A stretch of DNA of 64,000 bases. Origin: Pseudocolwellia sp048296855. GTDB taxonomy: Bacteria; Pseudomonadota; Gammaproteobacteria; Enterobacterales; Alteromonadaceae. The stretch is taken from the NCBI GenBank assembly GCA_048296855.1, contig CP182631.1; one strand, given 5' to 3'. Made by a program: the position numbers and the translations under genes. Below, piece after piece: positions 8,358 through 16,814 of this stretch (positions are counted from its first letter, which is position 1; each line of letters begins with the position of its first letter). The notes under the pieces are model-generated. The model did not search any database. It worked only from the letters and a program-made list of their open reading frames with translations, and was not told the origin of the DNA.

Positions 8358-9887
8358 GTGTCTTCTAACATTAAAAATGTCTTAGTATTGGGAGGAGGTG
8401 TTGCAGGTTGGATTACTGCGGGGTTACTTATTAAAAAACACACCCATAACATTAACGTTACACTTATCGAGTCACCAGACATATCATCTATTGGAGTAGG
8501 TGAAGGAACATGGCCAACGATGCGTCAAACTTTGGCAAAATTAGGTATTTCAGAAAATACATTTATTAAGCGTTGTTCAGCCACCTTTAAACAAGGTAGT
8601 AAATTTGTTAACTGGATTTCAGAAACGAATAACGTGTATTACCATCCTTTTACAGAACCTCAGTCTTTCAATAAATTTGATTTAGCGCCTTACTGGCAAA
8701 AATCTTTATCGGCTACTCAATCTTTTGCTGAATCAGTCAATTTTCAGCAATATCTATGTGAAAAAGGCTTAGCACCTAAATCTATTGCGAATAAAGAATA
8801 TGAAGTTGTGGCTAATTATGGCTATCATTTAGATGCCACTCAATTTATTGAATTGTTGCGTGAACATTGTTGTGAGCAACTAGGTGTTAATCATATTTCA
8901 GATACCGTACAAACAATAAAACAAGCAAAAAATGGAGATGTTGAGTCAGTTTTTACTGAAAATAATGGTGAAATACAGGCTGATTTATTTATTGATTGTA
9001 CCGGCATGAAAAGCCTTTTATTAGGTGAAACACTCAAGGTGCCACTTGTTCCTTGTGATAATGTGTTCCTTGCGGATACTGCGGTCGCGGTTCAAATTGA
9101 GTATGACTCACCAAATAGTCCTATTGCTAGCCAAACAATATCTACTGCTCAAGAGGCTGGTTGGATATGGGATATTGGCCTTCAAACTAGGCGAGGCGTG
9201 GGTTATGTTTATTCGAGTAAATATAGTACTGAAGAACAGGCTAAACAGGTACTTGCAACTTATATTGGCAAAAAATCATTACCTCACACAGCTAAAGTTA
9301 TTTCTTTTACACCGGGGCATAGGCAATTATTTTGGAAAAACAATTGTGTTGCTGTTGGTTTATCTGCGGGGTTTTTAGAGCCGCTAGAAGCTTCAGCCAT
9401 TATGTTGATTGAAACATCAGCTAACTTTATTACTGAGCAATTACCTAACAACAAAGACCAAATGCATATTGTATCTAAAAGATTTAATCGCCTGATGACA
9501 ATGAAGTGGCGAGGCGTGATCGACTTTTTAAAATTACACTATGTATTGGGTGAAAGAACAGAACCATTTTGGATTGATAATCGGCACAAGTCATCTGTTC
9601 CAGAATCTTTAAGTGAACTTCTGTTACTTTGGCAGTATAGAGCACCCAAAGAGTATGACTTTACAGATCGAGATGAAGCATTCACTGCGGCTAGCTATCA
9701 ATATATTCTCTATGGTGCGGGCTTTAAAACTGACTTTAAACAAAGCGAACACTTGTACCAAAGAGATGATATTGCGCAAAGACAGTTTTCCATTAATAAA
9801 ATACAAATTGAACAATTACAGTATTCATTACCATTACATCGTGAATTATTAGAAAAAGTTAAAGATATTGGTTTTTCAAAAATTTAA
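8358..9887 (+). CDS. Flavin-dependent tryptophan halogenase family protein
   Basis: About 509 residues from GTG 8358, which has an AAGG Shine-Dalgarno eight bases upstream. Translation further upstream would run through a terminator hairpin. The FAD motif VLGGGVAGWITAG is at the N-terminus. FKQGSKFVNW matches the element carrying the catalytic Lys of PrnA-type halogenases, and GFLEPLEASAI matches the conserved Glu region. The usual WxWxIP signature reads WIWDIG, so it is only partly conserved. In marine Proteobacteria such genes are common partners of TonB receptors and SapC in nutrient loci, and true halogenation there is unproven. SapC follows at 22 bp. Confidence 0.85.
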   Translation: MSSNIKNVLVLGGGVAGWITAGLLIKKHTHNINVTLIESPDISSIGVGEGTWPTMRQTLAKLGISENTFIKRCSATFKQGSKFVNWISETNNVYYHPFTEPQSFNKFDLAPYWQKSLSATQSFAESVNFQQYLCEKGLAPKSIANKEYEVVANYGYHLDATQFIELLREHCCEQLGVNHISDTVQTIKQAKNGDVESVFTENNGEIQADLFIDCTGMKSLLLGETLKVPLVPCDNVFLADTAVAVQIEYDSPNSPIASQTISTAQEAGWIWDIGLQTRRGVGYVYSSKYSTEEQAKQVLATYIGKKSLPHTAKVISFTPGHRQLFWKNNCVAVGLSAGFLEPLEASAIMLIETSANFITEQLPNNKDQMHIVSKRFNRLMTMKWRGVIDFLKLHYVLGERTEPFWIDNRHKSSVPESLSELLLLWQYRAPKEYDFTDRDEAFTAASYQYILYGAGFKTDFKQSEHLYQRDDIAQRQFSINKIQIEQLQYSLPLHRELLEKVKDIGFSKI

Positions 9888-9909
9888 CAAAAAACATTAG
9901 AGAATTAAA

Positions 9910-10665
9910 ATGACAAAATATGTTTTGCTAGATCCCAACCAACACAAAAATATAAAAATTTTGCCACATAAAAATTTCAAACAAAGTGAGCATCAACATT
10001 TAACACCGCTATCTGTAAATGAATTTGCGCAAGCAAGTACAAGTTTTCCCATTGTTTACATGAAAGATGCAGAACAAGGGAAATTTAGAGCTATATCGAT
10101 GTTAGGTTTATTAGCGGGGAAAAATTTATTTTTTACAGAAAATGAATGGTTAGGTACTTATGTACCGTCTACTTTTTTAAGAACTCCGTTTGATTTAGGT
10201 CCAGATCCTAAAGCTGAAAAAACGCTTACACTCTATATCGATCAAGATAGTGACTATTTAAGTCAAACAGAAGGGGAAGCACTATTTAATGAAAACGAGC
10301 CAAGTCAGTTTTTGTTAAGTATTCAACAAAATATATCCGCCTATTATCAAAGTGAAATGATGACACATCAATTTACTGAGTTACTTCTCAAGCATGATTT
10401 ATTGGTTGAAATTGAACTTGCTACGCAATATGAAAGTATGGAACAAAATAAAATTAAAGGACTATATACCATTAATGAAACTTCATTGAATGGTTTATCT
10501 CAAGAGGTTCTATTTGAGTTTCATCAACTGAATTTTCTTATGCCAATCTATGCAATGTTAGCTTCTTTAACGCAAATAAATAGATTAATGACGCTTCATA
10601 ACAAAACACAAAATCGTAAAATTACAGGTATAAAAATGAACATAAATAAAGGTGATGAACTATGA
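9910..10665 (+). CDS. SapC-like protein
   Basis: A 251-residue soluble protein with the SapC-family pattern: VLLDPNQHKNIKILP at the start, FPIVYMKD, and LGTYVPSTFLRTPFDL in the middle. No signal peptide or membrane segment is visible. The biochemical role is unknown. The gene lies between the halogenase-like gene and a sodium:solute symporter and overlaps the latter by 4 bp (ATGA), which shows translational coupling. This cassette recurs with TonB receptors in Alteromonadales. Family assignment is from remembered motif similarity. Confidence 0.75.
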   Translation: MTKYVLLDPNQHKNIKILPHKNFKQSEHQHLTPLSVNEFAQASTSFPIVYMKDAEQGKFRAISMLGLLAGKNLFFTENEWLGTYVPSTFLRTPFDLGPDPKAEKTLTLYIDQDSDYLSQTEGEALFNENEPSQFLLSIQQNISAYYQSEMMTHQFTELLLKHDLLVEIELATQYESMEQNKIKGLYTINETSLNGLSQEVLFEFHQLNFLMPIYAMLASLTQINRLMTLHNKTQNRKITGIKMNINKGDEL

Positions 10666-12128
10666 GCCAGAACATGATCCAAATTTCTGTATTTATATTA
10701 GTGACTGCTTTTATTGCTCTTCTTACCTATTTGAAATGTAGAGGCCACGGTAGAGGAAAAGGCAAAGATCAACAAAATAAAGAATACTTTTTAGCTGGCG
10801 GTGGTTTAGCTTGGTATTTTGTTGCAGGTTCAATCACTCTTACCAATTTGAGTACCGATCAGCTTGTAGGTTCAAATGGTAATCAAATGGCATTGCTCGC
10901 GTGGTGGGAATTTGCTGCCGTACTTGGCTTGTTTCTTCTTGCTAAAGTATTCCTTCCTGTTTATTACAAATATAACTGTACTACCACGACTGAATTATTA
11001 GAAAAGCGTTATAACAATAAACATATTAGAGCGGTTATAGGCACAATGTTCTTTTTGAGTAGTGCGCTTATTTTTTGTCCTGCTGTTATTTACAGTGGCG
11101 CATTATTTATGCAAACCATGTTTCAGGTAGATATTCCCATTATGTATATTGCTACAGCATTTGCTGCTGTAGGTGCTATGTATGCCATCTTTGGTGGTCT
11201 TCGCGCTGTTGCTGTGTCTGATACTTACTCAGGCGTTTTATTACTGGGGATGGCTATTACCGTTGTGTTTTTATCGTTAAACGCGATTGATTATGATTTT
11301 TCAGGTATACCGGCTGATCGTTTAACCTTTATTGGTGCAGACGATTCACCTATTCCTTGGCATACCTTACTTACCGGTATGATCTTTATACAAATGTTTT
11401 ACTGGGGCACAAACCAAGTTATTACTCAACGTGCTATGGCTGCGCCTAACTTAAAAGAAGCACAAAAAGGTGTTTTTGCAGCGATAGGTATTCGTATTAT
11501 TATTGTGCCGGCAATTATTGTTATACCGGGCATTATTTCATACAAACTTTATGGCGATATTGGTGATGCGGCCTACGGACAAATAGTGGGCGATTTATTA
11601 CCCGCATGGTTATCAGGTATCTTTGCCGCAGCAATGGCGGCAGCGGTACTGTCTACTTATAACAGTAACTTAAACTCTGCAACTGCACTGTATGTGTGTG
11701 ATATTCACGAACCTTATATTAACGACGATATTAATGTACCTAAGTTAAGTGCTTGGATCACCGTAGCGCTAACCTTTATATCTCTTGCGCTTGTGCCGTT
11801 ATATCAACAAGCGGATAGTATTCTTAACCTACTTCAACAGTTGTGGGGCTTATTTAGTATGCCGATACTTTCAATTTTTATAGTGGGTCTTTTGTTTAGA
11901 GGCGTTCATGCAAATGCAGGTATTGCAGCTGTGTTCTTTGGTGTAATTTTATATGGTTCAATATCTTTTGAGTTCTCACCATTTCACGCACCTTTTGGTC
12001 TACATTATATCCACCTTATGTTTTTCACTTTAATTGCCTGTGTAGCATTTGCATTATTAGTGAACAAATTTATATTTGGTGGTACTGCACGTTTTTCATC
12101 TAAAAATGATGAGCTTATAACGAGTTAA
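10662..12128 (+). CDS. Sodium:solute symporter (SSS/SLC5 family)
   Basis: A 488-residue inner-membrane protein with roughly 12-14 hydrophobic segments. Family marks include FLAGGGLAWYFVAGSI near residue 43, NLSTDQLVGSNG, and ATAFAAVGAMYAIFGGLRAVA with the SDTYSG that follows. It resembles YidK/SGLT-type sugar or polyol carriers. It would take a solute delivered to the periplasm by the TonB receptor into the cytoplasm, driven by sodium. It is coupled to sapC by a 4-bp overlap and followed by a strong terminator, so it is the last gene of this operon. The substrate is not readable from sequence. Confidence 0.9.
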   Translation: MSQNMIQISVFILVTAFIALLTYLKCRGHGRGKGKDQQNKEYFLAGGGLAWYFVAGSITLTNLSTDQLVGSNGNQMALLAWWEFAAVLGLFLLAKVFLPVYYKYNCTTTTELLEKRYNNKHIRAVIGTMFFLSSALIFCPAVIYSGALFMQTMFQVDIPIMYIATAFAAVGAMYAIFGGLRAVAVSDTYSGVLLLGMAITVVFLSLNAIDYDFSGIPADRLTFIGADDSPIPWHTLLTGMIFIQMFYWGTNQVITQRAMAAPNLKEAQKGVFAAIGIRIIIVPAIIVIPGIISYKLYGDIGDAAYGQIVGDLLPAWLSGIFAAAMAAAVLSTYNSNLNSATALYVCDIHEPYINDDINVPKLSAWITVALTFISLALVPLYQQADSILNLLQQLWGLFSMPILSIFIVGLLFRGVHANAGIAAVFFGVILYGSISFEFSPFHAPFGLHYIHLMFFTLIACVAFALLVNKFIFGGTARFSSKNDELITS

Positions 12129-12147
12129 TTATTAAAACGTATTGTAC

Positions 12148-12174
12148 AAAGGAGCTTTTTAGCTCCTTTTTTTT
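12148..12174 (+). terminator. Rho-independent terminator after the symporter
   Basis: AAAGGAGCT / AGCTCCTTT stem with a TTTT loop, followed by a T-run to 12174. It marks the end of the receptor-halogenase-SapC-symporter transcript. Confidence 0.93.
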
Positions 12175-12284
12175 GTCTGAAATATAGACGGATCATTATA
12201 TTCGCGCAATGAAAAAATACTAACTATAGTTAAGCCAGTTTTAATACATAAGGTATAAGGTTTATGCGGTACTTATAACGATGA

Positions 12285-13550
12285 ATGGTCGATATTGCAT
12301 ATCAACAAAATATTCATAAGTATCAAATTTACTCTGCAATTTCCGGTTTCACGGTTGTTGGTCCTTTGCTTAACCTTTTTTATCTCTCCGCTGATATTTC
12401 ATATAGCCAATTAAGTTTAATTGAAACTGCATCTTTAATTACCTTGGTAATATTAGAAGTTCCTACTGGGATTATTTCTGACTTGCTCGGTCGAAAAGTT
12501 AGCATATTTTTAGGTTGTATTTTAATGGGCTGCGAGTTTGTTTTGATTGCTGCAGGTTTTACACTACCTGTTTTTGTATTAGCCGCTTTGATAGGTGGAA
12601 TTGGTATCAGTTTAGAGTCAGGCGCGGATCAATCCTTATTATATGACTCGTTAAAAAAGCTTAAGAGAGAAAATGAATTTAAAAAATATTTAGGGCGAAG
12701 TGGTGCTATTTTCAAAATATCTGCAGCTTTTGCTGGAATACTCTGGGGCTACATTTACCAATACGACCAGTCACTTGTTTTTTATTTAACAGGTAGTACT
12801 TTTATTTTATTGGGCTTTTTTAGCTTAACTATGAAAGAAACCGTTTATCGAAATACTAAAAAATATCAAGTTTCTCTTATCATCAAAACGACTGTCTTCG
12901 ATAAATTTATTTCAGCAAAAGAGCATTACCATAAAGCAATTAAACAAATTTGTGTACGTAGTTATTGCACCGTAAGAAACAACAAAAAACTCTTATGGAT
13001 GTTGCTATTTACAAGTTTAGTTGGCACCACAATACGTGCTCATTCAGCTATTATTAGAGGACCCATGTTAGATGGTTTACTACCTAATGCAGGTTATCTT
13101 GGAATTATTCTTGCGGTAGGTATGGGGCTAAGTAGTATAGTGAGTTGGTATGCTGATAAGCTTATTGCTGTAACAAAGAGTCAGTATATTCTTATCGCTT
13201 TCCCTGTTGTTGCAGGATTTGTTTATATTTTTTGTGGTTTATTGAATAACTTATTTATTGTCGCTTTGTTTTTTCTTATTTATATTTTAACCGCATACAA
13301 AGCCGTATTTTTAAGTGATTACTGGCACCGTCATTTTAGTTCAAAACAGCGGGGCACTTTACTTTCATTTATAGGGGCGTCAGAGTCGTTTGTTGGTGTT
13401 TTTTCATTACTAGGAATAGGTTTACTCACAGACGCTTTAGGCTTAAATAATAGTTCTATCATTATAGGATTATTAGTTTTAAGTTTTGGTTTTTTACTTA
13501 CTTTTGTCAGTGTAAATATACCCGTTACCATTAAAAAAAACTGTTATTAA
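12285..13550 (+). CDS. MFS transporter
   Basis: A 421-residue membrane protein with about 12 hydrophobic helices. The loop between helices 2 and 3 reads GIISDLLGRKVSIFLG, the major facilitator superfamily signature (D-x-x-G-R-K). The charged central segment (about residues 190-240) is the usual cytoplasmic loop. It is a single gene after a terminator, with no clear partner. Substrate unknown. The last coding bases (TATACCCGTTACCATT, 13518-13533) match the end sequence of the palindromic repeats found elsewhere in the window, so the C-terminus IPVTIKKNCY may derive from a repeat end. Confidence 0.85.
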   Translation: MVDIAYQQNIHKYQIYSAISGFTVVGPLLNLFYLSADISYSQLSLIETASLITLVILEVPTGIISDLLGRKVSIFLGCILMGCEFVLIAAGFTLPVFVLAALIGGIGISLESGADQSLLYDSLKKLKRENEFKKYLGRSGAIFKISAAFAGILWGYIYQYDQSLVFYLTGSTFILLGFFSLTMKETVYRNTKKYQVSLIIKTTVFDKFISAKEHYHKAIKQICVRSYCTVRNNKKLLWMLLFTSLVGTTIRAHSAIIRGPMLDGLLPNAGYLGIILAVGMGLSSIVSWYADKLIAVTKSQYILIAFPVVAGFVYIFCGLLNNLFIVALFFLIYILTAYKAVFLSDYWHRHFSSKQRGTLLSFIGASESFVGVFSLLGIGLLTDALGLNNSSIIIGLLVLSFGFLLTFVSVNIPVTIKKNCY

Positions 13551-13756
13551 TAGAAACTGAATAATTCAAATACCGGTTTACGTTTCAAGTATTTATGTAT
13601 ATTGAGGTGGCAGGGGATCTTTTAAAATTAATTTTTAATTAACACCAACGACGAAATAATAGTGTTATTGTGTGGGTCTACTACGTAGCGCTTATTGACA
13701 GGTTAAAAATTTACCTGTTGTAGTCAGTAATTCTCTATAATAAAAAAGGAATACCT

Positions 13757-14128
13757 ATGCTCAGTTATGTAACGATTGGTGTAACCGATTTAGAAAAATC
13801 AGAAGCTTTTTATAATGAACTTTTAGCTCCTCTTGGCGCAAAAACTTTAATAAAACATGAACGTATTATATTTTTTGGTAAGAGTATGGAAGAGTTACTA
13901 CTTGCCATTTGTATCCCACATAATGAAAAAGCGCAAAACTGCGGTAATGGCAACATGCTTGCTATTGCACCAGGTTCAAAAGAAAAATGTGACGAAATGT
14001 ACCATAAAGCTATCGCTTTAGGTGCAACATGCGATGGCGCGCCGGGTCAACGTATTCCAGATGTTTTTTATGGTGCTTACTTTCGTGATTTCGATGGTAA
14101 TAAAATTGTTTTTAACCACTTCGGTTAA
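13757..14128 (+). CDS. VOC family (glyoxalase/dioxygenase fold) protein
   Basis: A 123-residue soluble protein starting MLSYVTIGVTDLEKSEAFYN, the classic N-terminus of vicinal-oxygen-chelate proteins, and ending with YFRDFDGNKIVFNHFG, the last metal-ligand strand of the fold. It has a good Shine-Dalgarno (AAGGA). Members include glyoxalase I, fosfomycin and bleomycin resistance proteins, so the specific activity is open. It stands alone, convergent with the receptor gene to its right. Confidence 0.85.
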   Translation: MLSYVTIGVTDLEKSEAFYNELLAPLGAKTLIKHERIIFFGKSMEELLLAICIPHNEKAQNCGNGNMLAIAPGSKEKCDEMYHKAIALGATCDGAPGQRIPDVFYGAYFRDFDGNKIVFNHFG

Positions 14129-14134
14129 CATTAA

Positions 14135-14167
14135 AATTCAAGCATAACCTCTTGTTATGCTTGAATT
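14135..14167. terminator. Hairpin between convergent VOC and receptor genes
   Basis: A 14-bp perfect stem (14135-14148 with 14154-14167) and a 5-nt loop. There is no strong T-run on either strand. Its place between two convergent stop codons suggests a shared bidirectional terminator. Confidence 0.6.
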
Positions 14168-14205
14168 CACCTCCTAAACATATTTTTTGAAAATACTTTA
14201 ATCAC

Positions 14206-16578
14206 CTAAAAACTATAAGTACCTGTAATTGTGTACGTACGCGGTGGGTCAATAGACACCCAATAAGCAAATGCATTACCAGGTAAATCTTGAGAAGTAC
14301 GTATAACTTGTTCATCGGTTATATTTTTCGCTAAAAAGGCGACACTCCATTTACCATCAGCTGAATCACTTAAGCCAAGTCGAAAATTTAGTTTGGCAAA
14401 CGAGTCTTGCTTAGACTGTTCATCGAGGTCTGAAGCGGTGTAAAATTCGGATGAGTAATTAACGAATAAGTTACTCGATAACAATATCGCCTGTGATAAT
14501 TCATCTTCGTAATTTATTGATAAACTTGCGGTAACTTCTGGTGCATAAACGCCACGTTTACCTGTTAAGTCTTGTCCTCTTAATCCTTCTATCTTATCTT
14601 GCCATACCGTAGCTACGCCGTTTTTAAAGCTGTCGTATTCAAAGTCTAAATAAGCTGCACCGCCTGATAAGAACCAATAGTCATTCAAAATAAAGGTAAA
14701 GTCTGTTTCAAGTCCTTGTACAATCGACTTGGCTGCATTATCAACAATATAACTTTGTCCGTCCCACGCGGATACTTGCATGTTTTCAAACTTGGTGTGG
14801 TAATAAGCGATATTGATACGTCCTTTACCATCTAAAATGTCAGACTTAAGGCCTATTTCAAACGCTGTGGCTTTCTCATCTTCATATTCAAAAGAATCAG
14901 AAGGTGTTACCGCAGGGTTAAAGTGGTTATAAGCATCACCACTCGCGGAACTTGTGCCCATAATTCCCGTGTTATTTAATAAGGTTCCGTCGAATCCTCC
15001 ACCTTTATTACCAACGGTTGCGCTGGCGTAATACATTAGTTTTTTGTTTTCTTGGTAACTCATTTTTAAACTAGGGGATAAGTGAGTCTCATCGCGATCT
15101 TCATTAAGTAAATGATTACCTGCACCAAATGCAGCTAAAATTTGATCAGCTAAACCTAAGGCATTCGCTTCAGGTATACCAAAATCGGCAGTATAGGTTT
15201 TTTGTAACGAGGTAACGGTTTTGTTTTCTTTATCAAAACGTACTCCTAAATCAAATTTTAGCTTTTCATTTACTTGCCAGCCTACTGAAGTAAAAGCGGC
15301 GATACTCCATTCGTCCATTGCAAAATCAGAAAATAATCCATACCGACTATCAGGAATAGGTACTGATGGAAACTGATACATATCAGCATTTTGCTTAAGG
15401 TCTAAATTTTGTTGGGTATAGTACACACCCACAATGTAGTCTAACTCACCGACTTGTGCCTCGGGAGTGACAAAGCGTAATTCTTGAGTGAGCTGATCAA
15501 AGTTTTCTGTTCTATCAAGAGCCACCCAGTTTTGGGCCGAATAGGTTGGGTCATAGGCGTTATTCCATGTGTAATCTTGATACGTGGTAATTGAGGTTAA
15601 GGCGTTATTGTTAAGGTTGTACTCAAGGGTTAATACCGCGGTGTCGCTTTCAAGGTTGTCATTAAAAGGAGATTGATCGCCTGCGGTGTCATCAAACTCC
15701 ACTCTTTTATCTATTATTGCTTTTGGATCTAATAAAGCGGTAAGCCCCGCTGAGTGGCCTTTATCTATAGCCGCCGCTAATGCGCTGTTGTCTACATAAT
15801 ATTGTCTTGAGCTCAGTTCGAAGTCAGATTCTGAATGTTCAACCTTGATACCAACGGATAGGCCGTTATCAAGTTCACCTTGTAGCGATAGTCTTACGCC
15901 TGAATTTTCCTGCCCGTCTATATGATCTACGCCTCTAATTTGATTGTTATCAAGATTGTTTTTGGTAAAACCATTGGTTGTTTTGATAACGCCCGCGATC
16001 CTCGCAGACCAATTATCGCTTATTGCGGTATTAAACATACCTTCAATATTCAGGGTTGAATATGAGCCGTAACTTGCACTAAACATACCTTCTGTATCGT
16101 TAATTGCGTTTTTAGTCATGGTTGAAATAACACCGGCAGTAGCGTTTTTTCCAAACATAATACTTTGTGCACCTTTGAGCACTTCAACTCTCTCTATATC
16201 AAAAACAGGTGCTCTAGCCATAATAGCTCGGCCTATATAAATATTATCTCTAAACTGAGCTACCGATTGTTCAAAACCGTAATTAATGCCAGCACCTATA
16301 CCACGCATATATATTTGAGGCATTGAGCTGGTGCTTGATATTTCTACATTGGGCATCATTTCTGACGCGTCAACCAAACTGGTCACATGATTTTTTGTTA
16401 GCTGCTCACCGGTAAATGCGCTCACTGAAACAGGGACTTCTTGAATATTTTGCGTTCGCTTTTGGGCTGTTATTTCTATACGTTCAAGGTTCGTCGTGTC
16501 TTGTGCATAGATATGGGTAGATATAAGGGTAATTATAGCGCTAGACAAAGCTTTTAATTGAAAGTTTCTTGTTTTCAT
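14206..16578 (-). CDS. TonB-dependent receptor (FecA/FyuA-like)
   Basis: About 790 residues from ATG 16576-16578, which is preceded by GGGAAG. The 15 extra residues from 16623 are not needed and would precede the signal peptide. Order: signal peptide ending HIYAQ, TonB box-like IEITAQKR, a plug with VPVSVSAFTGEQL, QIYMRGIGAG and IERVEVLKGAQSIMFGKNATAGVI, then a beta-barrel ending in YTITGTYSF. This is the receptor class common in marine Alteromonadales for siderophores, carotenoid-like or other organic ligands. It diverges from the D-aminoacylase gene across 236 bp, hinting at an acylated amino-acid or peptide ligand, which is inference. Confidence 0.9.
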   Translation of the reverse strand: MKTRNFQLKALSSAIITLISTHIYAQDTTNLERIEITAQKRTQNIQEVPVSVSAFTGEQLTKNHVTSLVDASEMMPNVEISSTSSMPQIYMRGIGAGINYGFEQSVAQFRDNIYIGRAIMARAPVFDIERVEVLKGAQSIMFGKNATAGVISTMTKNAINDTEGMFSASYGSYSTLNIEGMFNTAISDNWSARIAGVIKTTNGFTKNNLDNNQIRGVDHIDGQENSGVRLSLQGELDNGLSVGIKVEHSESDFELSSRQYYVDNSALAAAIDKGHSAGLTALLDPKAIIDKRVEFDDTAGDQSPFNDNLESDTAVLTLEYNLNNNALTSITTYQDYTWNNAYDPTYSAQNWVALDRTENFDQLTQELRFVTPEAQVGELDYIVGVYYTQQNLDLKQNADMYQFPSVPIPDSRYGLFSDFAMDEWSIAAFTSVGWQVNEKLKFDLGVRFDKENKTVTSLQKTYTADFGIPEANALGLADQILAAFGAGNHLLNEDRDETHLSPSLKMSYQENKKLMYYASATVGNKGGGFDGTLLNNTGIMGTSSASGDAYNHFNPAVTPSDSFEYEDEKATAFEIGLKSDILDGKGRINIAYYHTKFENMQVSAWDGQSYIVDNAAKSIVQGLETDFTFILNDYWFLSGGAAYLDFEYDSFKNGVATVWQDKIEGLRGQDLTGKRGVYAPEVTASLSINYEDELSQAILLSSNLFVNYSSEFYTASDLDEQSKQDSFAKLNFRLGLSDSADGKWSVAFLAKNITDEQVIRTSQDLPGNAFAYWVSIDPPRTYTITGTYSF

Positions 16579-16814
16579 GTGACTAACTTCCCAGTTGGTT
16601 ATGTAAACAGACTTTACTGTCATATGTTTTAATCATAGTACATTTATTAATATTGCCATGGCTTTTTGGCGTGATAATGTTAAATATTTGAATAAAAAGT
16701 AGACAGTCAAAGGTTTGTTGTTTTTTTGTGTTGTTGAAACTTAGGCATGAGTTTTATTAACAGCTAAGCTATAACTATCTAATTAGAACAATTCATTAGC
16801 CATTGAAGGTAAAA

